A stretch of DNA of 64,000 bases from Streptomyces scabiei 87.22 (GCF_000091305.1 NC_013929.1:2046001-2110000), one strand, 5' to 3'; shown: positions 53,306 to 62,966, counted from the stretch's first letter. The notes: generated from the letters alone by a model not told the origin. Numbers and translations: made by a program.

Positions 53306-56164
53306 GTGCGACGGGAGTACAAGGAGCCTGGGAGACCCCGCCCCGACCTGGTCATTGGCCGGGAGGAGCTGTTCGCCGGGGCGCGTGAGCAGCTGGCACG
53401 GGGCGGCAGCGTGCTCGTGCACGGCTCCGCGGGGATCGGGAAGTCGACGATCCTGCGCGCCCTGGCCGCCGCCGAGGAGGAATCGGCCCGGACGGTGCTG
53501 CGCTGCTCGGCCACCGAGTCCGAGTCGCATCTGCCGTTCCTCGCCCTGACCGACCTGCTCGGGCTGGTCCTGGACGAGGTGTCCGACCAGCTGCCCGCCC
53601 CGCAGCGCACCGCGCTGGAGTCCGCGCTCACCGGCCGTGGCGAGTCCACCCTCCAGCGCGACGGACTCGCGCTCCGGCTGGCGGTGCTGTCGACGCTGCG
53701 CGCCCTGGCCGCCAAGGGCCCGGTACTCATCGTCGCGGACGACCTGCAGTGGCTGGATCCGGCCAGTGTCGAGCTGCTCGGCTTCGCGGCGCGGCGGCTG
53801 GGCGAGCTGCCGGTGCGCATGCTGTGCGCCGTGCGCACGTCGACGGACCCGCACGGTCACGAACAGGACAGGTATCTACGCGCGTCCCCGCCCGACACCC
53901 TCGCCCTCCGGCTCACCCCGCTGTCCCGGACGCACGTCGCCGAGCTGCTGGAGAACCGCGGCTACACCGGGCTGCCCCGCTCCGCCGTACGCGACATCCA
54001 CCGCACCAGCGGCGGCAACCCGCTCTTCGCCCTGGAACTCGGCCGCGCCCTCGCCGACAGTCCGACGCCGCCGCGTCCCGGCGAGCAGCTGCCGGTGCCG
54101 ACCTCGCTGCGGACCCTGGTCCTGAACCGGCTGGACATGCTCTCGGCCGAGGCGCGCCGCACCCTGCTCGTGGCCAGTGCCGGTGCCCGGCCCACCGTGG
54201 CGCTGCTGCGCGCCGCCGGGCGGGAGAACGCCGAGGCGGAGGCCGCGCAGGCCGTCGAGCTGGGGCTGCTCGCCCCGGAGCGCGAGGGCCCTGGCGTGCG
54301 GTTCGCGCACCCCCTGGTGTCCGCCGCGCTGTACGCCGAGGCGACCGCCCAGGAGCGGCGGGCCGCCCACGCCGCGCTGTCCACCGCCGCCGTCGACCCC
54401 ATCGAGCGGGCCCGGCACCTGGCGCTGTCCACCCACGGCGCCGATCCGCTGGTCGCCGCGCGGCTGGGCGAGGCCGCGGCCGTGGCCCGGGACCGGGGCG
54501 CGCCCTCGGTCGCCGCCGAGCTGGGGCTCCTCGCGGCCCGGCGCACCCCGGCGGACGCGACGCCGGGTCCCGACGAACGGCGGCTGCAGGCCGCCGAGGA
54601 CGCGCTGACCGCCGGGGAGAACGACCTCGGCCGGGACATCGCCCGTGAGGTACTGAGCCGGGCCACCGAGCCCGCCGAGCGGGTCCGCGCCTGGATGGTG
54701 GTGATCGACGCGGCCGGGCAGTCGCTCGCCGAGGTCGACGCCGTGTACCCGCAGGTCCTCGCCGACGCGGGCGACGACCCGCGGCTGCTCGGCCTGGTCC
54801 GCTATCAGCTCGCCTGGCGCGCCCTGGTCCTCGAAGGCGACTTCGCCCAGAGCCGGGAGGAGGCCGCCCGGGCCGCGGAGCTGGCGGCGCGGGCCGAGGA
54901 CCGGCGCACCGAGCTGCTCGCGCTCTCCTTCCAGGCGCAGACCGAGATGCTGATGGGCCACCCGGACGCGCCCATGACGATCAAGCGGGCACTGAAGGAG
55001 CCGCAGGACCCGCAGCTGGCCTGCCACCACAACGGGGCGGGCGCGACCCGCTTCCGCTGGCTGATGATGAGCGACCAGCTCGGCGAGGCCCGCGCCACGA
55101 TCACCTCGCTGCTGCGCGAGGTGCGCCGGCGCGGCATGGTCGAGAGCGAGGTGCACTACGTGCGCTTCCTCGCCGAGACCGAGCTGCGCTCCGGGCACTG
55201 CGGCCGGGCGCTCGACCTCGCCCGCGAGGGGTACGTCCTGGCCCGCGACTCCGGTATCGGCGAGGGTGCGTCCGCGATGCTCACCTCGCTGGCGGAGGCC
55301 GCGGGCGGTGATGTGGAGCGGGCCCGGGCGCTGGCCCGCGAGGCCGCCGACCGCGCCGAGCAGGACGGCGACCTGATGTACCTCTCCCGCGCCCTGGGGG
55401 CCCTCGGGCACGCCCAGCTGGTGGCCGGGGACGCCCCGGGCACGGTGCAGTCCCTGCGCCGCGTACGGGAGTTGGAGGACGGGCTGGGGATCTACGACCC
55501 CGCGCGCGGCCGGTGGCACGGCGACCTCGCCGAAGCGCTGGTGCGGGTGGGCGAGTTGACGGAGGCACAGGACGTCATCGACGTCACCCGGCAGCAGGCC
55601 CTGCGGCTCGGCCGGGAGAGCGTGCTCGCCGTACTCGACCGGGCCGAGGCGCTGGTCCGCGCGGCACGCGGTGAACAGGACGCCGCCGTACGGCAGTTGA
55701 CGTCGGCACAGGACCGGCTGGCCAAGCTGAGCTACGGCCTGGAGGAGGCGCGGGCCGCGTTCGCCCTGGCGGGGCTGCGCGCCCTGCCGCAGGGACCCGG
55801 CCTCGCCCGGCCGGGGGCGGCGCCGGCCTCCGGGCCCGGTTCGTACGACGAGGCGTCCCGGCTCTTCCGCCGCTGCCGCGCCCTGCCCTGGCTGCGCCGG
55901 GCGGAGGAGGCGTCCGTCGTCCCGGCGCCCCCGCCGCAGCCCGCGATCGCCCCTTCGGCGCTGGACGCCCTCGCCGTGCTCGCGGCGACCGAACGGCAGG
56001 TCGCGGAGCTGGTCATGGAGGGCGCGACCAACCGGGAGATCGCCGGCCGGCTGTACATCAGCGTGAAGACGGTCGAGGCGACCCTGACGCGCGTCTACCG
56101 GAAGCTGGGCATCCGGTCGCGTGTGGACATCGTGCGACTGGCGGCGGGACACCGTACGAACTGA
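53306..56164 (+). CDS. Large ATP-binding LuxR-family regulator (LAL)
   Basis: The 952-residue protein has an N-terminal AAA/STAND ATPase (Walker A HGSAGIGKST near 41-50, Walker B VLIVADDLQWLDP near 142) and a long alpha-helical, TPR-like middle (about 400-860). The C-terminal LuxR domain is AATERQVAELVMEGATNREIAGRLYISVKTVEATLTRVYRKLGI. LAL regulators often activate secondary-metabolite or catabolic genes. GTG start, with GAGGGGAG upstream. It lies just upstream of the trypsin gene on the same strand but is separated by 354 bp, so regulation in trans or cis is a guess. Confidence 0.94.
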   Translation: MRREYKEPGRPRPDLVIGREELFAGAREQLARGGSVLVHGSAGIGKSTILRALAAAEEESARTVLRCSATESESHLPFLALTDLLGLVLDEVSDQLPAPQRTALESALTGRGESTLQRDGLALRLAVLSTLRALAAKGPVLIVADDLQWLDPASVELLGFAARRLGELPVRMLCAVRTSTDPHGHEQDRYLRASPPDTLALRLTPLSRTHVAELLENRGYTGLPRSAVRDIHRTSGGNPLFALELGRALADSPTPPRPGEQLPVPTSLRTLVLNRLDMLSAEARRTLLVASAGARPTVALLRAAGRENAEAEAAQAVELGLLAPEREGPGVRFAHPLVSAALYAEATAQERRAAHAALSTAAVDPIERARHLALSTHGADPLVAARLGEAAAVARDRGAPSVAAELGLLAARRTPADATPGPDERRLQAAEDALTAGENDLGRDIAREVLSRATEPAERVRAWMVVIDAAGQSLAEVDAVYPQVLADAGDDPRLLGLVRYQLAWRALVLEGDFAQSREEAARAAELAARAEDRRTELLALSFQAQTEMLMGHPDAPMTIKRALKEPQDPQLACHHNGAGATRFRWLMMSDQLGEARATITSLLREVRRRGMVESEVHYVRFLAETELRSGHCGRALDLAREGYVLARDSGIGEGASAMLTSLAEAAGGDVERARALAREAADRAEQDGDLMYLSRALGALGHAQLVAGDAPGTVQSLRRVRELEDGLGIYDPARGRWHGDLAEALVRVGELTEAQDVIDVTRQQALRLGRESVLAVLDRAEALVRAARGEQDAAVRQLTSAQDRLAKLSYGLEEARAAFALAGLRALPQGPGLARPGAAPASGPGSYDEASRLFRRCRALPWLRRAEEASVVPAPPPQPAIAPSALDALAVLAATERQVAELVMEGATNREIAGRLYISVKTVEATLTRVYRKLGIRSRVDIVRLAAGHRTN

Positions 56165-56518
56165 CCTCCCCGGCACCGGATGACGAGTCCCTTCTCCCGG
56201 GACCCGGGCCCTGTCGTCCCCGTCCCGTCTGCCGCGCCCCGGCGGGACCACGAGCGCGCGGCGACCTTGCGGCTCCAGCCTAGGCTCAAACCCCGGCCCG
56301 GGTCATCGAGGGTTTTCCCTCCCCAACTCCCCTAGGGGGATCCCCCCTTGGGAGGCGATCCCTCCCGCTCCTATTTTTTGTGACGTGCCGCACGCCAGGG
56401 CACACAGACCGGCCCGCCGCCCCCGCTCGGCTCCCCCGAGCGGGGGCGGCACCGCAGGCTCTGTGCTCCACCCCCCACCCGCGCGTATCCCCACCGGCAA
56501 CTCCCCATCAGGAGCACC
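56165..56518. other. Gap with two hairpins before the trypsin gene
   Basis: GGGAGG-CGATC-CCTCCC near 56350-56366 is followed by ATTTTTTG, resembling an intrinsic terminator for the LAL gene. A perfect 15-bp stem at 56416-56430 and 56436-56450 (loop CTCCC) lies 68 nt before the trypsin ATG and would be in its leader if the promoter is upstream. Confidence 0.6.
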
Positions 56519-57310
56519 ATGTTCGGGCTCAACCGCGTCAAGAAGTCGATGGCGACCGCGACGGTCACCGCTGCCGCCGCCGCGGCCGCGCTGCTCACCG
56601 CGCCGGGCGCCGCCGCCGCTCCCCAGCCCATCGTGGGCGGCACGACGACCACGGCGTCCGCGTACCCCTTCGTCATGCAGATCACGGACGCCGCTCAGGA
56701 CCAGTTCTGCGGGGGCACCCTCGTCTCGCCCACCAAGGTGATCACCGCCGCGCACTGCATGGAGGGCGAGACCACCAGCAGTGTCAGGGTCGTCGGTGGC
56801 CGCACCTACGCCAACGGCACCAACGGCACGGTCAGCCGGGTGAGCAGGATATGGGTCCACCCGAGCTTCCGGGACGTCAAGACGGGTGACGACGTCGCCG
56901 TGCTGACCCTGTCCACGGCGATGCCGTACACCACGGCGAAGTACGTCTCGTCCTCGAACACGGGCGTCTACGCGGCCGGCACCACCGCCCGCATCCTCGG
57001 CTGGGGAGCCACCGCATCGAACGGCAGCTCCTCCAACCAGCTGCGCACCGCGACCGTCCCGCTGGTGTCCGACTCCAGCTGCCGCACCTCCTACGGCTCC
57101 GACTTCATCGCGAGCGACATGGTCTGCGCCGGATACACCTCCGGCGGCGTCGACACCTGCCAGGGCGACAGCGGCGGTCCCCTGCTCATCGGGGGCGTCC
57201 TGGCAGGCATCACTTCCTGGGGCGAGGGGTGCGCGGACGCCGGGTTCCCCGGCATCTACACCCGCCTGACCACCTTCTCCAGCACGGTGGCCGCGCAGAT
57301 CGCCTCGTAA
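56519..57310 (+). CDS. Secreted trypsin-like serine protease
   Basis: The 263-residue protein has a signal peptide of about 35 residues, and the mature N-terminus IVGG begins at Ile38, so it is made as a proenzyme. The triad is His79 (ITAAHC), Asp125 (TGDDVAVL) and Ser in CQGDSGGP. The Asp six residues before that Ser (VDTCQGDS) gives trypsin specificity for Arg/Lys. Six Cys can form three disulfides. The protein resembles Streptomyces extracellular trypsins of the SprT type. The upstream neighbour is a LAL regulator. Confidence 0.96.
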   Translation: MFGLNRVKKSMATATVTAAAAAAALLTAPGAAAAPQPIVGGTTTTASAYPFVMQITDAAQDQFCGGTLVSPTKVITAAHCMEGETTSSVRVVGGRTYANGTNGTVSRVSRIWVHPSFRDVKTGDDVAVLTLSTAMPYTTAKYVSSSNTGVYAAGTTARILGWGATASNGSSSNQLRTATVPLVSDSSCRTSYGSDFIASDMVCAGYTSGGVDTCQGDSGGPLLIGGVLAGITSWGEGCADAGFPGIYTRLTTFSSTVAAQIAS

Positions 57311-57336
57311 CCGGGGCCGGGCGCGAGCCGACAGGC

Positions 57337-57406
57337 TCCCGGGGCACGTCCCCGGGAACTCACAGGGGGCGCCGCGAACCTGCCACGAGCGGTTCGCGGC
57401 GCCCCC
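57337..57406. terminator. Two hairpins between converging trypsin and AlkZ-like genes
   Basis: TCCCGGGG-CACGT-CCCCGGGA (57337-57357) is followed by a 16-bp perfect stem (57365-57380 with 57391-57406). It can serve both genes. Confidence 0.8.
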
Positions 57407-57421
57407 TCTCCATGCCCGCTG

Positions 57422-58552
57422 TCAGCCGGCCACGGTGCCGAAACGGATGTCGTGGACGGTGCCGTCGGGGTCCGCGCCGCCCGCGTCCTCGCGCAGCGTC
57501 GTGAGCGTGCGCTCCGCCTCCGTCACCAGGTCGGCCCGCTGCTCCCGGGTGAGCGGGCCGAACGGTTCGAGGGTGAGGGCGCCGTCGCCGAGCTTCCAGA
57601 GGCCGGCCAGGAAACCGTCGACGAGGAAGGTGCGGTAGGCCTGGTTCCCCTGCCAGGAACGGCCCTTGAGGTCCGGCGGGACCACCCGGGAGCGGTCGGC
57701 GTGGGAGAGGAGCAGGTTGTCGAACTCCGGGAGGAGCCGGGGCGGCGCCGGGGTCTCCGGGTCCGGGCGGGGCGCGTCCGGAAGGTCGAACAGCTCGGTA
57801 CCGCGGTCGTCGCGCAGGACGAGCAGCTCCGGGCGCAGGCGCTCGAACGCCTCGCGCAGGCGGGTCACTCCGGCCCAGGCCTGCATGTCCTTGACGGAGG
57901 CGGGTCCGAAGGCGGCGAGATAGCGCCGGACGACGGTCTCCGGGGCGGGTGCCGCCTCGGCCGGGCGGCCGAGCCAGTGCTCGGCGGTGGTCAGGGCGAC
58001 CTGCCCGCTCCTGCCCCACAGACCGCGCGGGGTGACCTGCACGAGCGGCAGCCGGCAGCGGGCGGCCAGACCGAGGGCGAACGGGTCGGCGTCGGGCCAC
58101 TCCACGATCAGCGCCTCGCGCAACTGCTTCAGGGTGCGCGGCTGCTCCTCGACGAGTTCCCGCGCGATCGTCTCCAGCCGTTCGAGGTCGACCCCGGCCA
58201 GCCCCTTGCGGAACATGTTCAGCTCCCGCTCCCGGGCCGGCTGCACCAGCGGCCGCAGGCTGAGGCAGTCCTCGGCGGTGTGCGTGTGGATCGTGGACCG
58301 CATGGTGACGATGCGTACGGCCTTCCGGTCGGCCATCAGCGCCGACAAGTGCTCGGGCGCGAAGCCGTCCAGCCGGGCGGCGAGGGCGTAGTACGGCGGC
58401 CGTACGTTCTGTGCCTGGAGCCCAAGGAGGTGGGTGAGGGCGGCGTGGGCGGACAGAGGCTCCCGGCGCAGCAGGAGCTGGCGCGCCAGGGTCGCGCGGT
58501 TGAGCGCGCGGGTGCCGATCCGGGGGGCCGTCTGGGTCGCCTTGTTCGTCAT
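57422..58552 (-). CDS. AlkZ/YcaQ-like winged-helix DNA glycosylase (HTH_42)
   Basis: The 376-residue protein belongs to the winged-helix superfamily that includes AlkZ and AlkX/YcaQ. The N-terminal ALTHLLGLQAQNVRPPYYALAARL contains the QxQ catalytic motif (LQAQ). Further family segments are IVTMRSTIHTHTAED, a central winged helix (LRPLVQPARERELNMF), LLPEFDNLLLSHADRSRV and the C-terminal FLVDGFLAGLWKL. AlkZ in Streptomyces sahachiroi unhooks azinomycin crosslinks, but most homologues are uncharacterised. A 31-bp palindrome lies 16 bp before its start. Confidence 0.88.
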   Translation of the reverse strand: MTNKATQTAPRIGTRALNRATLARQLLLRREPLSAHAALTHLLGLQAQNVRPPYYALAARLDGFAPEHLSALMADRKAVRIVTMRSTIHTHTAEDCLSLRPLVQPARERELNMFRKGLAGVDLERLETIARELVEEQPRTLKQLREALIVEWPDADPFALGLAARCRLPLVQVTPRGLWGRSGQVALTTAEHWLGRPAEAAPAPETVVRRYLAAFGPASVKDMQAWAGVTRLREAFERLRPELLVLRDDRGTELFDLPDAPRPDPETPAPPRLLPEFDNLLLSHADRSRVVPPDLKGRSWQGNQAYRTFLVDGFLAGLWKLGDGALTLEPFGPLTREQRADLVTEAERTLTTLREDAGGADPDGTVHDIRFGTVAG

Positions 58553-58568
58553 GCTGTGCACGCTAGCG

Positions 58569-58599
58569 GGGGTTGCGGACAGATTCTGTCCGCAACCCC
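58569..58599. promoter_or_regulatory. 31-bp near-perfect palindrome upstream of the AlkZ-like gene
   Basis: Arms 58569-58583 (GGGGTTGCGGACAGA) and 58585-58599 are perfectly complementary with a single central base. It lies 17-47 bp before the AlkZ-like start, where it may be an operator or leader hairpin. Confidence 0.7.
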
Positions 58600-58680
58600 G
58601 CTCCTCGACGCGGCCGGTGTCTCCGATGTGCCCGGGACACCGTCGCCGCACTGCCCGGGCGCCCCCGGAGCACCCACGAC

Positions 58681-58720
58681 CGGCCCCTCGCCGCCCCTCG
58701 CCGCCCCTCGCCGCCTCTCT
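58681..58720. repeat. 10-bp tandem repeat CCGCCCCTCG
   Basis: Four consecutive 10-bp units (the first and last with changes) lie about 85-120 bp before the corA start. Confidence 0.7.
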
Positions 58721-58803
58721 CCACCCTCTGACCGTTTGCCCCGTATATCCTGCTCGGTGATCGCACAGTCGTACGTGTACGCGCACCTCGGGAGGCATCC
58801 GCG

Positions 58804-59988
58804 ATGGCCGATCGACGCGCACGCCCGGCCGCCGGGAGTGCCGGTTCCGCCCGGAAGGGCGACCGGAGGTCCGGCTGGCGCCGCGCCCTGCCTCCTCCGA
58901 CGACACCACCCGTGCCGCCCGCGTCCCGGACCCGCGAACCGGCGGAGGGGACCCCGGCCGAACGGGCGGCCAGCGTGGTGGAGGCGGCCCTGTACCAGGA
59001 CGGCGTGCGTGTCTCCTCCCCCGCCACGCTGGCCGACACCTACCGCGAGCTGCGGGAGGCGCCGGCCGGGATGGCGTGGATCGGGCTGGCGCGCCCGACC
59101 GAGGGCGAACTGCTCTCTTTGGCGGCCGAGTTCGACCTCCACCCGCTCGCCGTGGAGGACGCGATGGAGGCCCATCAGCGTCCCAAGCTGGAGCGCTACG
59201 GCGACACCCTCTTCGTCGTCCTGCGCGCCGCCCGCTACCTGGACGCCTCCGAGGAGGTCGACTTCGGCGAGCTGCACGTCTTCGTCGGCCCGGACTTCGT
59301 CATCACGGTCCGGCACGGCGCGGCACCGGACCTGTCGGCCGTCCGCCGCCGCATGGAGGAGACCCCGGAGCTGCTGAGGCTCGGCCCCGAGGCGGTCCTC
59401 TACGCCATCCTCGACGCGGTGGTCGACGGGTACGCACCCGTCGTCGCCGGGGTGCAGAACGACGTCGACGAGATCGAGACGGAGGTCTTCCGCGGCGACC
59501 CCGCGGTCTCCCGGCGCATCTACGAACTCTCCCGCGAGATGGTCGAGTTCCAGCGCGCCACCCGCCCCCTGGTCGGCATGCTCCACGGCCTCATGGCCGG
59601 CTTCACCAAGTACGAGACGGACGACGAACTCCAGCGCTATCTCCGCGACGTCGCCGACCACGTCACCCACACCAGCGAACGCGTCGACGGCTTCCGCCAG
59701 GCCCTCACCGAGATCCTCACGGTGAACGCCACCCTCGTCACGCAACAACAGAACGCGGAGATGAGGGCGTTGGCGGAGGCGGGCTTCGAACAGAACGAGG
59801 AGATCAAGAAGATCTCCTCGTGGGCGGCGATTCTCTTCGCCCCGACGCTGGTCGGGACGATCTACGGGATGAACTTCAGGCACATGCCGGAGTTGCGCTG
59901 GGTCTTCGGCTATCCCTTCGCGATCGTCCTGATGGCGGTCGTCTGCACCAGCCTGTACGTCATCTTCAAGCGACGGGACTGGCTCTGA
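58804..59988 (+). CDS. corA: CorA-family magnesium/cobalt transporter
   Basis: The 394-residue protein has a Pro/Arg-rich, poorly conserved first 50 residues and then the CorA cytoplasmic domain (DLHPLAVEDAMEAHQRPKLERYGDTLFVVLRAARY). A long helical region and two C-terminal membrane helices follow, with the pore signature YGMNF (GMN) between them. It ends FKRRDWL. It forms a homopentameric channel for Mg2+ and Co2+. ATG follows a weak purine run. The upstream 10-bp tandem repeats have no known role. Confidence 0.95.
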   Translation: MADRRARPAAGSAGSARKGDRRSGWRRALPPPTTPPVPPASRTREPAEGTPAERAASVVEAALYQDGVRVSSPATLADTYRELREAPAGMAWIGLARPTEGELLSLAAEFDLHPLAVEDAMEAHQRPKLERYGDTLFVVLRAARYLDASEEVDFGELHVFVGPDFVITVRHGAAPDLSAVRRRMEETPELLRLGPEAVLYAILDAVVDGYAPVVAGVQNDVDEIETEVFRGDPAVSRRIYELSREMVEFQRATRPLVGMLHGLMAGFTKYETDDELQRYLRDVADHVTHTSERVDGFRQALTEILTVNATLVTQQQNAEMRALAEAGFEQNEEIKKISSWAAILFAPTLVGTIYGMNFRHMPELRWVFGYPFAIVLMAVVCTSLYVIFKRRDWL

Positions 59989-60023
59989 ACCGCCGCCGTG
60001 AAGTCGGCTCTTGAGGTCTTTCC

Positions 60024-61112
60024 CTACTGCGTGAGGTGGCCCCAGGTCTGCGGTCCGACGATGCCGTCGACCACGATGGCGAAGCGCTGCTGGAACTGGC
60101 GGACGCGGCCGTCCGTGACCGGGCCGAAGCGGCCGTCGACGGCAAGCTGCAAGTCCGGCAGGTGATCGTTCAGCAGCCGCTGCAGCTTCCGTACCGCGGG
60201 GCCGTGCGAGCCCTGCTGCAGGGTGGGGGTACCGGCGGAGGCCTCCTGCGCCAGCTCGCCGTCCGTCAGCATGCCCCAGGTCTGGGGGCCGACTATGCCG
60301 TCGACGATGATCTCGACGCGTCGCTGGTACTCGCGCACCCGGGCGTCCGTCGCGGGCCCGAAGTCGCCGTCGACGGCCAGGGAGGGCAGATCGGGTACGT
60401 GCCCGTTCAGCAGTCGCTGGAGTTTGCGTACGGCCTCTCCTTGGGCACCCTGACGCACCGTGGGAGTGCCGATGCCGTCCGGCGTGCCCGAGCCGGGCCC
60501 CGCGCTCCGGACGTCCAGGTAGAAGACGTACTTCCCGATGTCGCCGGCGTCGTCCACGCCGGTGAGGACGATGGTGTCGGTGAACTGCAGGCTCCGCGGG
60601 TCATCGGGGCGGGTTCGGGTCTGGCGGCGGGAGTCGGCGGTCAGGAGCTGGTCCTTGGACAGGGCGATCGCCCCCGGGTTGTAGGGGTCGTCCTTGACGC
60701 CGAACAGGTCGGCGACGAGATCGACGAAAGCCGTGGACAGGAGCCCGATCAGGGGAGTGGCCACGGTGGCCACTCCGCCCCCGGCGAAGACGGCGACGGC
60801 GGCGGAAGCCGCCTTGGAGACGGCTTCCGCTATGACTTTCTTCTCCTCCGTCACGTCGCCGGAGTCGAATTCCACCAGCGTCGCGGACACCGTGAGATCC
60901 TGCGCGGGGCCGGAATAGAGCGGCTGCTGGACGGCGACCATCCGCAGGCCCGGGGGCCCGAAGACGTACTTCCCGCCGCCGCTGTCCGGGAACTTGATCA
61001 CGGGCTGCGGATTCGTGCCCGCTATCAACTGGACCGTGCCGAAGACCTCGTCTTCCGCTTCCTGACGAATCTGGCATTCGAGCCCGGTCCACATGACCTT
61101 TACGTCCGACAT
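60024..61112 (-). CDS. Protein with two C-terminal peptidoglycan-binding repeats and novel N-terminus
   Basis: From the ATG at 61112 the protein has 362 residues. Residues 1-90 form a beta-rich unit (VMWTGLECQIRQEAEDEVFGTVQLIAG) I do not recognise. Residues 95-135 are an Ala/Gly-rich hydrophobic stretch, then another beta unit (FTDTIVLTGVDDAGDIGKYVFYLDV). Two PG_binding_1 repeats end it (VRQGAQGEAVRKLQRLLNG, FGPATDARVREYQRR, DGIVGPQTWG; and a second set). There is no signal peptide, which is odd for a wall-binding protein. Confidence 0.85.
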   Translation of the reverse strand: MSDVKVMWTGLECQIRQEAEDEVFGTVQLIAGTNPQPVIKFPDSGGGKYVFGPPGLRMVAVQQPLYSGPAQDLTVSATLVEFDSGDVTEEKKVIAEAVSKAASAAVAVFAGGGVATVATPLIGLLSTAFVDLVADLFGVKDDPYNPGAIALSKDQLLTADSRRQTRTRPDDPRSLQFTDTIVLTGVDDAGDIGKYVFYLDVRSAGPGSGTPDGIGTPTVRQGAQGEAVRKLQRLLNGHVPDLPSLAVDGDFGPATDARVREYQRRVEIIVDGIVGPQTWGMLTDGELAQEASAGTPTLQQGSHGPAVRKLQRLLNDHLPDLQLAVDGRFGPVTDGRVRQFQQRFAIVVDGIVGPQTWGHLTQ

Positions 61113-61308
61113 AATGCATCGATCCCTGCGGTCAGGGCCGGGCAACAAGACGCTTCCCCCGTCGGCGGCGACTGACCGGCCGCATGAGATTCCGCCCTGC
61201 CGAACCGGTCAGAAGAGTTCCGGGTCGGCCGAACGCCCTTCCTCTGCCAATCTATCCCTGCCCCGGCACCATGTCCTGTGCAGCAGGGGCGATCGCCTTC
61301 CGGGCTGC

Positions 61309-62682
61309 CTAGATGAGGTTCTGGATGGTGTTCCAGCCGTGGCCGATGGTGCCTGCGCCGGTGAGGTCGGTGCCGCTGCTGGTGTAGAGGTAGAGGTCGC
61401 CGCTGGTGGCGTGGGTGGTGACGACGTCGGCTTTGCCGTCGTCGTTGATGTCGGCGACGGTGAGACGGTTCATGGCAGTGAAGTTGGTGCCGATGACACC
61501 TGCCGAGGTGACGCCGGAGGAGTCGCCCTTGTAGAGGTGGATGTCGCCGGTGGTCCTGTTCATCGCGACGATGTCGGCACGGCCGTCGCCGTTGACGTCT
61601 CCCGCGGCCAGGTTGGTCATGCCCGACCAGCCCTGCCCAATCTGCTTGGTGTGGTTCACATCGGTGCCCGTGCCGGAATACAGCTGCAGATTGGAATTGG
61701 CGTCCACGGCGACGATGTCGGCCTTGCCGTCACCGGTGAAGTCACCGGCCACCACGGAGGACATGCTCTGCCAGCCCTGCCCGATCTGCACAGCCGCGCT
61801 GAAATGCCCGTCACCCTTACCGAGATAAAGGAAGAGCGCTCCGCTGTCCTTGTTGACCGCGACGAGATCACCCTTGCCGTCCGCGTTGAAATCGGCTGCC
61901 GCGACCTTGTTCATCGGGCTCCAGCCACCACCCAGCTCAACGGTGTCGTACCTGCCCACCCCCTCATTGCCATAGACCCGCAACACACCGTCCGCACCCA
62001 CCGACGCCAGATCATCACGCCCATCACCCGTGAAGTCGTGGGCGCCACCGCCGGTGTCGGTGATGGACTTGTTGCGGACGGGGACGTACGGGCCGAAGCC
62101 GGAGAAGTAGGGGTAGGGAATCTCGCGGTAGTGGACACCGGTGCTGGAGAACTCCAGGCCCATGTAGGAGGACTTGGAGGAATCCGTCCACTTCTCGAAG
62201 AGCACGACATGCCCGCTGTTGCCGCCGTCGTCGTCCAGCAGGGCGTCGCCGGCGCGAAGTTGGCTCTTGGTGATCGTCGTCGTGACGCCCCTGCCGGCGA
62301 AGGTGTCGGTGGTGAGCGAGGAGCTCAGGTTCCAGGCCATGGAGACGTACCCGGAACAGTCCATGCGGTAGCCCTGGTAGTAGGCGCCCTGGTTGTAGTC
62401 CAGCCCCCTGCCCACCCAGGACTTGGCACGGCTGATGACCTCGGCTCGCGATATGGCGGGGGCCAGGGCACTGGCGGTGGCGCTCAACGACTGTGCACCC
62501 GTCTGCACCGGGGTGACCGGGCCCTGGCCCGGGCTGCCGTATCCGCTCGGCGCGGTGGCAGCCGGGTCGGAATCGGTGGGGGCGGCCTGGGCCGAAAGCG
62601 TTCCCGCGGTGCTGGCGCCGAGGGAGGTGAGGACGACGATGGCAGTGGTGAGCAGACGACGCGACTGAATAGGCATGAACAT
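61309..62682 (-). CDS. Secreted NlpC/P60-like protein with FG-GAP (VCBS-type) repeats
   Basis: The 457-residue protein has a signal peptide (residues 1-34, ending LSAQAAP). An NlpC/P60-like domain has Cys in GYRMDCSGYVSMAWN and His in NSGHVVLFEKW. From about residue 225 five FG-GAP repeats carry calcium-binding DxDGxxD-like loops (DFTGDGRDD, DFNADGKGD, DFTGDGKAD, DVNGDGRAD, DINDDGKAD), probably a beta-propeller. A cell-wall peptidase or amidase with a binding propeller is likely. Confidence 0.9.
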   Translation of the reverse strand: MFMPIQSRRLLTTAIVVLTSLGASTAGTLSAQAAPTDSDPAATAPSGYGSPGQGPVTPVQTGAQSLSATASALAPAISRAEVISRAKSWVGRGLDYNQGAYYQGYRMDCSGYVSMAWNLSSSLTTDTFAGRGVTTTITKSQLRAGDALLDDDGGNSGHVVLFEKWTDSSKSSYMGLEFSSTGVHYREIPYPYFSGFGPYVPVRNKSITDTGGGAHDFTGDGRDDLASVGADGVLRVYGNEGVGRYDTVELGGGWSPMNKVAAADFNADGKGDLVAVNKDSGALFLYLGKGDGHFSAAVQIGQGWQSMSSVVAGDFTGDGKADIVAVDANSNLQLYSGTGTDVNHTKQIGQGWSGMTNLAAGDVNGDGRADIVAMNRTTGDIHLYKGDSSGVTSAGVIGTNFTAMNRLTVADINDDGKADVVTTHATSGDLYLYTSSGTDLTGAGTIGHGWNTIQNLI

Positions 62683-62966
62683 GCCAAACCCCGTTCGATG
62701 ATGACCCTGCACGGAAACCTGCAAGCAAATGAGGAGCAGGCGAGTTCGTGAGCGTCCCCCAAGAGGGCCGAGACGCTGCGATCCCTCGTGCGGGATGCGG
62801 TGACGCCAGGGGTGGGGCACCCGGCGGGGACTTTGCTTGATCGAGAATGCCCCGGGTGCCGTCTGCTTGTCGTTGGCATTCAGTGAACACTTTGTTGGTA
62901 GTGCGTCGACACCCAAGGTGCCCATGAGCGAGCCGCGGGTGCCACGGCGTCAGCCCTTGCCGCACA

